The position numbers were made by a program, and so were the translations under genes. The notes under the pieces are model-generated. The model did no database searches and was not told the DNA's origin. It saw only the letters and a list, made by a program, of their open reading frames with translations. Shown piece by piece: positions 13,590-21,802 of a stretch of DNA of 22,283 nt. Origin of the DNA: a virus; IMG/VR virus record IMGVR_UViG_3300005732_000040, positions 1 through 22,283 of that record; one strand, written 5' to 3'. Position 1 is the first letter of the stretch. Every line of letters begins with the position of its first letter.

Positions 13590-16500
13590 TGGCAACACTT
13601 ACTGGTCAAAATATTGCAAATACTTATAAGCAGCTACTACAGGTTGGTAGTGACAATGCTGGTCTAACTACTTCAGTTCAGACTATACAAGATGGTAGTG
13701 GCACAAACAGTGCACTACAGTTAAGTCAGTCAGCAGTCAACATCAACGGTACTTTCCAGCTTAATGGTACAACCCTTACAGCTACTGCTTCAGCACTTAA
13801 TGCAGTTCCTGATATTACGGCGTACACTGGCTTTATTGCAGTTAGTGGCACCAATATTAATGGTAGAACTCTTGTAGCTGGTACTGGTGTTTCAATTACA
13901 AATGCTGACGGTACTGAAGGCAATCCAAATATTTTCTTAAATACAACTGGTGTTACCTCTGGTACATACGGTCCTGCAACAAACTTTGAAGTAAATGCAG
14001 TAGGTCAGGTTGTAAGTGCAGGGGCAGCTACAAGTGTAAGTGTTTCAGCAGTGACTGCAAATACATTTACAGGCGGTACGTTTGAAGGCACAACTGGTAA
14101 CTTTAGTTCAAATGTTTCAGTTGGTGGCAACCTTACTATTACTGGGGCATTTAGTCCTGCAGTTGTAAGCACATCAGCAGTTAATGCAACAACTGGTACA
14201 TTCTCAAGTACAGTTAGTGCAGGGTTCTTTTATGGTGATGGTTCAAACCTTATTAATGTTCCGTCTGCTGAAGGTGGTACAGTAAAAAGAATTGAAGCTG
14301 GTCAGGGTATTAGAATAACTGTAGATGGTGCGGTGTCTGCATCTATTCCAGTTAGCGGTACAGTAGCAGTAAGTGCTAACCAAAACTTTGGAACTGTTTC
14401 AGTTAGTACTGCTATTGCAGTTACAGGATCAGCAAAGTTTGGTATTGTTTCAGCAACCAATGTTGATACAGATGAACTTCTTATTGCAGGTGTTTCAGCG
14501 GCAAATGTAACAGAGGTTGCTGTAGTATCTGCTTTAACACAAGTTAATCTTGATTCAATCACTTCAATCAATGCAATCATTGGTGATGGTGGAAACTATG
14601 CAACGAGTGCAGAGTTAGCTGCTGTATCTGCAGCATTGGCAACAAGTATTGGCAACAGCAACACCAACATTACTGCAAATGCAAATGCAATTACATCTAT
14701 TAATACAGTAGTTGCAAATGTCTCTGCTCTTACAAGTGTCAATGCTGCAGCAATTACTTCTATTAATACAGTTGTTGCAGGTGTTTCAGCCCTAACATCA
14801 GTTAATGCTGCGGCTATTACATCAATTAATGCAGTAATTGAAGGTAACGTATCTGCTGATAGTGGAACATTTAATACACTAACAGTTATTACATCTGCAT
14901 CAGTTGGCGGTACATTTAATGTCGGCGGCAATGTCGGTATTGGAACGAGCAGCCCTAATGCAAACTATGCCCAGACTATTGTAGGCAACCTTGCTATTGG
15001 GTCTGGTTCAGCAGCCGCGCTGGGAGGCGAGAATTTTATCGTCACCGACGGCACCACGACTGGAAAAATCACGCTTGGTGGCGGACCAACCGTTCAATTT
15101 GGATCGAAGTCAAATCATCCTGTTACATTTTTTGTAGCTAATGCTGAGAAGGTCCGCATCGACAGCAGTGGCAACGTCGGCATTGGTACTACTAGTCCAT
15201 CAACGAAACTGGATATTACTGGATCAGGAGCATACAGTAATCGAATTATTCATATCGCTGGAGACATAAATCCAACAGGTTATGATAGCGGAACTTCAGG
15301 TGCACGAATTGGCTTTACATATGGCGCAACGCCAGTTGAAGTTGCTGGTATTCGTTCAGGCGTGACAAATGGTGGGGCTGGGTCTGAAACAGCCCAACTA
15401 GTTTTTTCGACAGCGAACTCAGGTACGCTTTCAGAAAAGATGCGTATCACCAGCAGCGGCAATGTTGGTATTGGCAGCGTTAATGGACTTGATAAATTAC
15501 ATGTTTATGAAGAAGTTAATTCTGCAGTTGCCACGCAACTCCTCCTCCAAAATCAAGGGGGTGGGAACCACGCTGCCGGTATAGCATTTCAAGTCACTTC
15601 GTCGGCTGAAGCTGCGTTAACAGTATACGCACCCAAAGCTGCTATTATTCAAGAACGTACAACTGCATATGGCCGTGGTCCCATCAAGTTTATGCAGGAC
15701 AATGCTGCTGATGCTAATCCGTTTGGCGCTGGTGACGAGGTTATGCGTATCGAATCCAGCGGCAACGTCGGTATTGGTACATCGTCTCCAGATTTTTTGT
15801 TAGATGTAGCAGGTCGCATAGGCATTTTAGAGGGCACTAACGGTATTGCATTTCATGATGGAGCAGGTAGCGTTTCTGCTGGGGTAAGAGCAGATAGTGG
15901 TGACAATCTAGTATTCGCTACAGGATCAAGTGATACAGAACGTATGCGTATCGACAGCGGCGGCAATGTCGCGGTGGGACGCACGTCCAGTGTTGGCGGC
16001 GCTAAAGTTACTGTTGAGACTGGTGCGAGTACCCCCGCAGTTTTGGGCTACGGGGATCGAACGTGGCTTAACGCCTACGACCCAAACAGCGGAGGAACCC
16101 CTGTTGATCTACGCCTCTGGGCATATGGCAACAGCAACGCCACGAATGACGCCTACGTTGGCACATGGTCGGCACACCCGCTAAAGTTTGCAACCGGAGG
16201 CAGCATCAGGGCAACTATTGATACCAGCGGTAACGTCGGTATCGGTACTACCAGCCCTGCAAAACAATTTGAAATTACCAAAGCATCTCGTGCTTTAATC
16301 GGAACGCTAACAGATGGCGCAACCATCACGCCTGACTTCGATGCTAATCAAAACTTTACAGTAACGCTAGGCGGCAACCGTACACTTGCCAATCCAACAA
16401 ATGTTGATGCAGGTCAGACAGGTAGTATCTTTGTCGTGCAAGATGCAACAGGTGGTCGTACACTATCATTTGGTTCCTACTGGAAATTTGCCGGTGGCAC

Positions 16501-16603
16501 TGCCCCGACACTTTCAACTGGTACTAACGCTGTAGATCGCATTGACTACATTGTAAAATCAGCTACAGAAATACACGCTGTGGCATCACTCAATCTAAGT
16601 TAG
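13589..16603 (+). CDS. Large repeat-containing tail fibre
   Basis: The 1004-residue protein is low in charge and rich in Thr, Ser, Ala, Val and Gly. Residues 1-330 form a beta-rich shaft. A 21-residue unit beginning AITSINTVV is repeated about two and a half times at residues 367-420. From about residue 447 a pattern of RIDSSG plus NVGIGT recurs six times at intervals of about 70-100 residues, as in many marine phage fibres. The last roughly 100 residues (TDGATITPDFDANQNFTVTL onward) are a distinct C-terminal domain. It probably forms trimers that contact the host. Base composition changes near 15,010: A/T-ending codons before, more G/C-ending after, which suggests exchange. The gene starts by one-base overlap with the previous stop. 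Confidence 0.85.
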   Translation: MATLTGQNIANTYKQLLQVGSDNAGLTTSVQTIQDGSGTNSALQLSQSAVNINGTFQLNGTTLTATASALNAVPDITAYTGFIAVSGTNINGRTLVAGTGVSITNADGTEGNPNIFLNTTGVTSGTYGPATNFEVNAVGQVVSAGAATSVSVSAVTANTFTGGTFEGTTGNFSSNVSVGGNLTITGAFSPAVVSTSAVNATTGTFSSTVSAGFFYGDGSNLINVPSAEGGTVKRIEAGQGIRITVDGAVSASIPVSGTVAVSANQNFGTVSVSTAIAVTGSAKFGIVSATNVDTDELLIAGVSAANVTEVAVVSALTQVNLDSITSINAIIGDGGNYATSAELAAVSAALATSIGNSNTNITANANAITSINTVVANVSALTSVNAAAITSINTVVAGVSALTSVNAAAITSINAVIEGNVSADSGTFNTLTVITSASVGGTFNVGGNVGIGTSSPNANYAQTIVGNLAIGSGSAAALGGENFIVTDGTTTGKITLGGGPTVQFGSKSNHPVTFFVANAEKVRIDSSGNVGIGTTSPSTKLDITGSGAYSNRIIHIAGDINPTGYDSGTSGARIGFTYGATPVEVAGIRSGVTNGGAGSETAQLVFSTANSGTLSEKMRITSSGNVGIGSVNGLDKLHVYEEVNSAVATQLLLQNQGGGNHAAGIAFQVTSSAEAALTVYAPKAAIIQERTTAYGRGPIKFMQDNAADANPFGAGDEVMRIESSGNVGIGTSSPDFLLDVAGRIGILEGTNGIAFHDGAGSVSAGVRADSGDNLVFATGSSDTERMRIDSGGNVAVGRTSSVGGAKVTVETGASTPAVLGYGDRTWLNAYDPNSGGTPVDLRLWAYGNSNATNDAYVGTWSAHPLKFATGGSIRATIDTSGNVGIGTTSPAKQFEITKASRALIGTLTDGATITPDFDANQNFTVTLGGNRTLANPTNVDAGQTGSIFVVQDATGGRTLSFGSYWKFAGGTAPTLSTGTNAVDRIDYIVKSATEIHAVASLNLS
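14687..14848 (+). repeat. 63-bp tandem repeats inside the tail-fibre gene
   Basis: Two full units (14687-14749 and 14750-14812) encode nearly the same 21 residues (AITSINTVVA-N/G-VSALTSVNAA). A partial third follows from 14813. Synonymous positions differ between units, so the repeat is old or is maintained at the protein level. The hydrophobic spacing suggests a fibrous, possibly coiled-coil, shaft. Confidence 0.85.
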
Positions 16604-16612
16604 GAGAAACCC

Positions 16613-16936
16613 ATGGCAATTACATGGTCTATTGTACAGCTTGACTACGCCCTGTCTGAAGACGGACATACCGACGTGGTCAATAATTCGCACTGGCAGT
16701 GCATCGACGAAGATGCCTCCGGTAATCAGGCACGGGTCTACGGGTCCGTAGCTATCCCGACAGATGACCTGTCAAACTTTACCCCGTATGCCGACATCAC
16801 CGAGGCAGAGGCGCTTCAGTGGACGCTGGATGCCCTTGGTGCTGACGAGGTTGCTTCCATTGAGGCGAACGTAGCCGCACAGCTACAGCTAATTGAAAAT
16901 CCTGTTGAGGGTAGCGGTACTCCGTGGGCTGCTTAG
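16613..16936 (+). CDS. Fibre-associated small protein (ITWSIxQLD family)
   Basis: The 107-residue protein begins MAITWSIVQLDYALSEDGHT. It continues with VVNNSHWQCIDEDASG and PYADITEAEALQWTLDALGA, and ends with Pro and Trp (SGTPWAA). This order is common in small proteins next to tail-fibre genes of cyanophages and other marine phages. They are probably fibre-associated or assembly factors, although I know of no proven function. Its codons are richer in G/C than those of its AT-rich neighbours, like the distal half of the fibre gene. The ribosome-binding site is AGGAGA before ATG. Confidence 0.75.
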   Translation: MAITWSIVQLDYALSEDGHTDVVNNSHWQCIDEDASGNQARVYGSVAIPTDDLSNFTPYADITEAEALQWTLDALGADEVASIEANVAAQLQLIENPVEGSGTPWAA

Positions 16937-16966
16937 TCTAATAACAATAACTAAAGGAAAATAAAG

Positions 16967-17173
16967 ATGGGAAAAAATGAAAAGACCCCAATCATTATTG
17001 ACGATGTTGAATATCAATATGAAGATATGTCTGAAGAACAACAGCTATATGTAAACCACATTGCTGATTTAGATCGTAAACTTACTTCTGCTAGATTTAA
17101 TGTAGATCAGTTAGAAGTTGGCAAACAAGCTTTTGTTAATATGCTAACAGAATCATTAAAGACTAAGGAATAA
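16967..17173 (+). CDS. Small helical protein (DUF6447-like)
   Basis: The 68-residue protein has an N-terminal beta piece IIIDDVEYQYEDMSEEQQLY. Helical repeats of hydrophobic residues follow (HIADLDRKL, VDQLEVGKQAFVNML). This matches a family of short proteins near fibre genes in marine phages that I know as DUF6447 (name from memory). The likely product is a helical hairpin or coiled coil. The function is unknown. AAAGGAAAA precedes the ATG. It is AT-rich and is followed two bases after its stop by the GTG of the next gene. Confidence 0.72.
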   Translation: MGKNEKTPIIIDDVEYQYEDMSEEQQLYVNHIADLDRKLTSARFNVDQLEVGKQAFVNMLTESLKTKE

Positions 17174-17175
17174 TA

Positions 17176-19575
17176 GTGGTATTTCAAAACGACATAATTG
17201 CAGGTGCGGCTGGTGCTGGTGTTGGTGGTTACACCATCGATCAGTCGATCCGGTTTCCGTCACCTACGACTGGCTACTTAAACCGGACACCTAGCAGCGC
17301 ATCAGATCGTCGTACATGGACGTGGAGTGGTTGGATTAAACGAAGCACGTTAGCGACACTTTCTGGTAGCGCAGACGCTGTTATTTTTGGGGCTGATGCC
17401 AGTTCAAGTAATTTTCTACATCTCAGAATTGACGGTGCCTCTACAAATGCTGACCAGTTGTATTTGGTTGCAAGTAGCTCGACGATGGCAATTAGATATG
17501 CGCCTCTGCTACGCGATGTAAGCGCGTGGTATCACATTGTAGTTCGTATAGACACTACCGACGCTACGGAGGCTGATCGCGCTAAAGTTTATCTAAACGG
17601 AATTCAGATTACAGATATTGTTTCGGCAACATACCCTTCTCTAAACCGTGAATTTGCGGTCAACAATACCGTGGAGCATGATCTTGGAAGACTATCCTAC
17701 GCAGGTACAGAAACTTTTGAAGGGTATATGGCCGAAATTAATTTTGTTGATGGCACTGCATTAGACGCAACTTCCTTTGGGGAGTACAACGACGACGGCG
17801 TTTGGATTCCAAAAAAATATACAGGAGCCTACGGAACGAACGGCTGGTATCTTACAGGAGCGACTGCTGCTGACCTTGGCGAAGATTTTTCAGGCAATGG
17901 ACATGATTGGACATCAACAGGGCTGGACACTGACGATCAGCGCGGCGATACACCGACCGCTAACCATGCAACATGGAACCCGTTGTTCTTCCGACGCACT
18001 GGCTCGTACAAGCCGACCTTTGCAGATGGTAATCTCTACGTCGCAGGTAAGAGTTCTCAGGTTAGCCACACCGGAACAACGATTTCTAGCACCGGAAAAC
18101 ATTACGCTGAGTTTCTACTAGGCGGGACTTCTTCAATTACCGGTCCCGGTGTTGTTCGCAGTTATTGGGACGGAGGCTTGGCTGAAAGCTACGCTAGTAA
18201 CTTCGGCGGCAGCTATTACGGGTCTAACGGGACCCGCAAGTATAACGCTACCAGCGATGTCCAAACTGCGCCGGGAGCCAACCGTGTCGGTATCGAAGTT
18301 GACTTTGCCAACAACGAAGTCGAATACTTTATCGTGACGAGCGGCGGAACTAAGACAAGCCAAGGCGGTAAACTTACTTCCTCTGACGGTATTGCTTTTG
18401 ACGGTGAAGGTATCTTTACCGCGACGTTGCATGACACCTCCTCTCGCAATATCACGGCATTTTTTGAGGAGGCCGATTGGTGGGGTACGCCCAATACGGG
18501 ATACAAAGCCCTGTCCACCGCCAACCTGCCTACACCTACAATCGCTGACGGCTCGGCTCACTTTTACACTAATGTCTATACCGGCACGGGCGTTAGCGGC
18601 ACGTCAATCACAAACGACGCAAACGCCGGAGACTTTAAGCCTGACTTCTTCTGGGTAAAGCCTCGTTCAGTAGCTGACAACCATGTGGTTTTTGACAGTG
18701 TTCGTGGAGAAACCTCACGACTTTACCCGAATAAAACTGACGCCCAAGATACGGACGCAACTGCTCTTATAACCTTTGAGGCCAATGGCTTTGACCTCGA
18801 CACCACCGACCGAAACTACAACCAATCTGGCGACACATATGTAGCGTGGCAGTGGCACACGACTGGCGGCACATCTAGCAGCAACACAGACGGCACCATC
18901 ACGTCCACGGTGTCGGCTAATACCACGGCTGGATTTAGCATTGTCCGTGCTGCGTCTATGGCGGGAGCGGGTGGAACGATTGGTCACGGACTGTCACAAG
19001 CACCCGACATGGTGATAGGCCGTATGCAGACCGAAGTGTTTAACTGGTGGGTTTGGCACCAAGGGCTATCCGGCGGTACTTACAGCATGAAGCTGAACGA
19101 CACCTCCGCACAGGCAGCAGTTGCGACTGTTTATACAGCAGAGCCAACGTCCACAGTTATCAACACAGGAGCATCGTGGACCGGCGGCAATCCGGCAATT
19201 TTCTACTGCTTCCACGAAGTCGAGGGCTTTAGCAAGTTCGGCAGCTTCGAGGGCAACGGTTCGACAAATGGCCCATGTATTTTTACGGGTTTCAGACCTG
19301 CTTGGGTCATGATTAAATGCTCCAGCGTAGCTAACTCATGGACAATGTATGACACGGCCCGTCAAACATATAATCCAGACGGCAGATATCTATTAGCTGA
19401 AAGTACTGCGGCTGAAGTTGCTTCGACCACTGTTGAAATTGATATTTTGTCGAACGGTTTTAAACCACGAGATAACCAGAATAACATTAACGGCTCTGGC
19501 AGAAGTTACATCTTTATGGCATTTGCAGAACACCCCTTTGGCGGCGATGGTGTCGCCCCCGTCCCGGCTCGATAG
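17176..19575 (+). CDS. LamG/SPRY-type tail adhesin
   Basis: The 799-residue protein starts at GTG 17176, with AAGGA ending 6 bases before it. Residues about 20-225 have the pattern of a LamG/concanavalin A-like domain (RTWTWSGWIKRS near 45; WYHIVVRIDT near 118; VYLNGIQI; GYMAEINFVDGTALD near 182). Residues about 280-450 resemble a SPRY-like beta sandwich (GKHYAEFLLGG; NRVGIEVDFANNEVEYF). Residues about 450-799 contain two related segments of the type VSGTSITNDANAGDFKPDFF and a later FTGFRPAWVMIKCSS. I associate these with fibre proteins of marine myoviruses (DUF7483-like, from memory). It is a probable receptor-binding protein for glycans. The gene is distinctly more GC-rich than its flanks. 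Confidence 0.8.
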   Translation: MVFQNDIIAGAAGAGVGGYTIDQSIRFPSPTTGYLNRTPSSASDRRTWTWSGWIKRSTLATLSGSADAVIFGADASSSNFLHLRIDGASTNADQLYLVASSSTMAIRYAPLLRDVSAWYHIVVRIDTTDATEADRAKVYLNGIQITDIVSATYPSLNREFAVNNTVEHDLGRLSYAGTETFEGYMAEINFVDGTALDATSFGEYNDDGVWIPKKYTGAYGTNGWYLTGATAADLGEDFSGNGHDWTSTGLDTDDQRGDTPTANHATWNPLFFRRTGSYKPTFADGNLYVAGKSSQVSHTGTTISSTGKHYAEFLLGGTSSITGPGVVRSYWDGGLAESYASNFGGSYYGSNGTRKYNATSDVQTAPGANRVGIEVDFANNEVEYFIVTSGGTKTSQGGKLTSSDGIAFDGEGIFTATLHDTSSRNITAFFEEADWWGTPNTGYKALSTANLPTPTIADGSAHFYTNVYTGTGVSGTSITNDANAGDFKPDFFWVKPRSVADNHVVFDSVRGETSRLYPNKTDAQDTDATALITFEANGFDLDTTDRNYNQSGDTYVAWQWHTTGGTSSSNTDGTITSTVSANTTAGFSIVRAASMAGAGGTIGHGLSQAPDMVIGRMQTEVFNWWVWHQGLSGGTYSMKLNDTSAQAAVATVYTAEPTSTVINTGASWTGGNPAIFYCFHEVEGFSKFGSFEGNGSTNGPCIFTGFRPAWVMIKCSSVANSWTMYDTARQTYNPDGRYLLAESTAAEVASTTVEIDILSNGFKPRDNQNNINGSGRSYIFMAFAEHPFGGDGVAPVPAR

Positions 19576-19584
19576 GAGAAGACA

Positions 19585-20151
19585 ATGTGGACATATAATG
19601 GAAAACGTATTCGTGAGGGTCGGGCATGGACGGACGACAATGGCGTTCAGCATCCGGCCAACTGGGCTATCTGGTCTGAGGACGAGAAGGTTGCTCACGG
19701 TCTTGTCTGGGTCGCCCCTCAGACAAAACCTGATGAGCGATTCTATTGGTTCTCGCAAAACGCTGACGGCACGTACACGAGTACGCCAAAATCTCTGGAA
19801 GACATCAATGAGGTCGATGAAAATGGTGATCCGCTTCTGGATGATGATGGTGTACAGATCGTTACAAAGGGACTGAAGTCTAACTGGATTGCACAGATCA
19901 AGGAGACACAAGGTTCGCTTCTGTCTCAGTCTGACTGGGCGTATATTCGTAAGCAGGATACTGACATCGACGTCCCAACGGACATTCAGCAGTATCGCAA
20001 CGAGGTACGTCTAGCGGCAGGAACTATTGAAGGACAGATTGCAGCGTGTGCTGATCTGGACGCCTTCAAAGCATTGTTCGTTACCCCAACGGACGTTGAT
20101 GGTAATCCGACCGGTAATGCGCCGATCTATAATTGGCCTGATTCAATCTAA
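19585..20151 (+). CDS. Tail fibre assembly-like protein
   Basis: The 188-residue product has an N-terminal domain with MWTYNGKRIREGRAWTDDNG and WVAPQTKPDERFYWF. Its C-terminal part contains LLSQSDWAYIRKQDTD at 112-127, then PTDIQQYRNEVRLAA at 131-145. The DW...R...P...YR..VR arrangement is the signature of fibre-assembly chaperones and related XkdW/DUF4376-type proteins. Its place directly after the adhesin supports a role in folding or attaching that fibre. AGGAGA lies before the ATG. Its stop overlaps the next ATG. GC-rich like the adhesin gene, which suggests the two were acquired together. Confidence 0.72.
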   Translation: MWTYNGKRIREGRAWTDDNGVQHPANWAIWSEDEKVAHGLVWVAPQTKPDERFYWFSQNADGTYTSTPKSLEDINEVDENGDPLLDDDGVQIVTKGLKSNWIAQIKETQGSLLSQSDWAYIRKQDTDIDVPTDIQQYRNEVRLAAGTIEGQIAACADLDAFKALFVTPTDVDGNPTGNAPIYNWPDSI

Positions 20152-20453
20152 TGTTTAAGTATCTTGCAGCATTTGCTTTACTTATAGCATCAGTTAACTT
20201 TGCTAATGCACAGGTTTCTGATAATATATGTAATACAGACTTTAATGAAGTGGATAGAAAGTTAACTGAAGATTTTGGTGAAAAACATATTTTTTCAGGA
20301 CTAACTATCACAGGTGTTCCTATTCATTTTTACGTTAACAATAAAACATGGACTGTTATTATTGAAACTCCTCAAGGATTTTGTACTGGTCCAGCCTATT
20401 CAGGAAAAACAATTATTAACAATACAGTAGAAGAACGCCATGTCAGACGATAA
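20151..20453 (+). CDS. Secreted small protein with signal peptide
   Basis: The 100-residue product begins MFKYLAAFALLIASVNFANA, a clear Sec-type signal peptide with predicted cleavage before Gln21. The mature part of about 80 residues contains Cys27 and Cys78, which could form a disulfide in the periplasm. It also has the segments DFGEKHIFSGLTITG and TWTVIIETPQGFCTG. I recall a similar pattern in small alphaproteobacterial periplasmic proteins and phage accessory genes. It sits between fibre genes, is much more AT-rich than the gene before it and may be an accessory (host-derived) gene. Roles such as envelope modification, superinfection exclusion or lysis accessory are possible, none proven. 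Not structural by appearance. Confidence 0.8.
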   Translation: MFKYLAAFALLIASVNFANAQVSDNICNTDFNEVDRKLTEDFGEKHIFSGLTITGVPIHFYVNNKTWTVIIETPQGFCTGPAYSGKTIINNTVEERHVRR

Positions 20454-20646
20454 ACTTAGCGAACTAGATTTAGGTAGACTTATTCAGGCAGTTGAAACTT
20501 TAACTAGTGAAGTTACAGCTTTAAATGCTCGTGTACGTGAACTTGAAACTCAACTTGCAAAAGGTAAAGGTGTTTTTTCAGGGGTGGTTTTAGTTTCAGG
20601 TGCATGTGGTGCCTTGATTGCAGCACTTTTTAATAAGTGGCTATAG
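20440..20646 (+). CDS. Coiled-coil plus C-terminal membrane helix protein (XhlA-like)
   Basis: The 68-residue product has heptad-like residues at about 5-40 (LGRLIQAVETLTSEVTALNA then RVRELETQL). One hydrophobic segment follows at about 45-65 (VFSGVVLVSGACGALIAALF) and it ends KWL. This layout matches XhlA-type phage membrane proteins, which act with holins in lysis. It overlaps the preceding secreted protein gene by 14 bases. A role in host lysis or membrane anchoring is inferred from topology. No endolysin gene is adjacent. Confidence 0.72.
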   Translation: MSDDKLSELDLGRLIQAVETLTSEVTALNARVRELETQLAKGKGVFSGVVLVSGACGALIAALFNKWL

Positions 20647-20666
20647 CTTAAAAGGAAAAATTAAAT

Positions 20667-21800
20667 ATGGCTTCAACATATACAACTCGTATTCGTCTTG
20701 AAAAACAGGGAGACGGAGAGAACCCAAACAGTTGGGGTGATATTCTTAACCAGAACGTAATTGATCTGGTTGACTCAGCCATTGCTGCTTATACAACTGT
20801 AAGTATTTCAATTGGTGACACAACCCTAACTAACAACGATGGATCAGCGGACCAATCCCGTTCAGCATTTATTGAGTTTGTCGGTACAGTAAGTAATAAC
20901 ATTAATGTTGTTATTCCGGGTGTATCTAAAGGCTACATTGTCAAGACAAACTTTACTGCAGTTTCAGCCGGGGCTTCAATGACGCTTAAGACGGCTGCTG
21001 GTACTGGTCTTTCATTTACTGAAAACTCAACTGGCATTGTTGTATGTGACGGCGTGTCAGTCTTTGGCGGTACATTTAATGCACTATCAGGAACTTCAGT
21101 GTCAGTTGCCAGTGGTACGTTTAATACAGTAAAAGTAAATACCAGTCTTGGTTTCCAAGATACCGATAATGGTAATTATATTTCACTACAAGCTCCTACC
21201 AGTGTTGCCAGTAACATCAGCTTTACATTGCCCGAAGCCGACGGGACCAGCGGTCAGCTTATGCAAACAGACGGCAGCGGTGTGTTGTCGTTTACCAGCG
21301 TCACCATCCCGTCCAGTACTCCGACAGGTACGGTCAATTCATACGCAGGTACGACAGAGCCGTCGGGTTGGTTGTTCTGCTACGGTCAAGCTATCAGCCG
21401 ATCAACTTATGCTGATCTATTTGGTGTCATTAGCACGACATACGGTGTCGGTGACGGGGCTACGACATTTAATCTACCTGACCTTCGTGGCCGTGTTGTT
21501 GCCGGTCAGGACGATATGGGTGGATCGTCAGCCGACCGTCTGACAGGACAAAGCGGAGGTGTAGATGGCGATACTTTGGGTGCATCTGGTGGTGGTGAGC
21601 AACATACATTAACCATCTCAGAAATGCCTTCGCATGACCATAATGCTGGTGGGTCTACTTCCTTTGCACAGGGAGATTCAGCCCCAGCCAATGCACGAAA
21701 TACTGCTGAAGGTACTTTGCCAACTTCTGATACTGGTGGAGGCAGTGCACATAATAACGTACAGCCAACATTTATTTTGAATTATATTATTAAGACATAA
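20667..21800 (+). CDS. Tail fibre with phage tail-collar domain
   Basis: The 377-residue protein has an N-terminal module (residues 1-130, TRIRLEKQGDGENPNSWGDI onward). A short beta shaft follows at about 130-215, then a tail-collar domain at about 220-285: GTVNSYAGTTEPSGWLFCYG, then ISRSTYADLFGVI, YGVGDGATTFNLPDLRGRVV. The histidine word PSHDHNAGG near 321 and the final QPTFILNYIIKT are also typical of collar-domain fibres. It is probably a short fibre or baseplate-type spike. Base composition rises in GC in the collar part (about 21,230-21,500). AAAAGGA precedes the ATG. Confidence 0.87.
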   Translation: MASTYTTRIRLEKQGDGENPNSWGDILNQNVIDLVDSAIAAYTTVSISIGDTTLTNNDGSADQSRSAFIEFVGTVSNNINVVIPGVSKGYIVKTNFTAVSAGASMTLKTAAGTGLSFTENSTGIVVCDGVSVFGGTFNALSGTSVSVASGTFNTVKVNTSLGFQDTDNGNYISLQAPTSVASNISFTLPEADGTSGQLMQTDGSGVLSFTSVTIPSSTPTGTVNSYAGTTEPSGWLFCYGQAISRSTYADLFGVISTTYGVGDGATTFNLPDLRGRVVAGQDDMGGSSADRLTGQSGGVDGDTLGASGGGEQHTLTISEMPSHDHNAGGSTSFAQGDSAPANARNTAEGTLPTSDTGGGSAHNNVQPTFILNYIIKT

Positions 21801-21802
21801 GT

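Noticed and set aside
14687-14848. Possible CRISPR-like array from regularly spaced repeats
   Set aside because: The repeats are contiguous, in frame, without spacers, and encode the fibre shaft.
14302-14931. Long Thr/Val/Ala-rich minus-strand frames in the tail-fibre gene
   Set aside because: They mirror the repetitive Thr/Ala/Val codons of the fibre and carry its periodicity; no independent coding signal.
18133-18561. 142-codon minus-strand open frame in the adhesin gene
   Set aside because: Antisense to a clear SPRY-like domain, with no start context or recognisable motif.
19393-19911. 172-codon minus-strand open frame across the adhesin and assembly-protein genes
   Set aside because: It runs across two well-supported plus-strand genes and the sequence is Arg/Cys/Leu-rich noise typical of antisense frames in GC-richer DNA.
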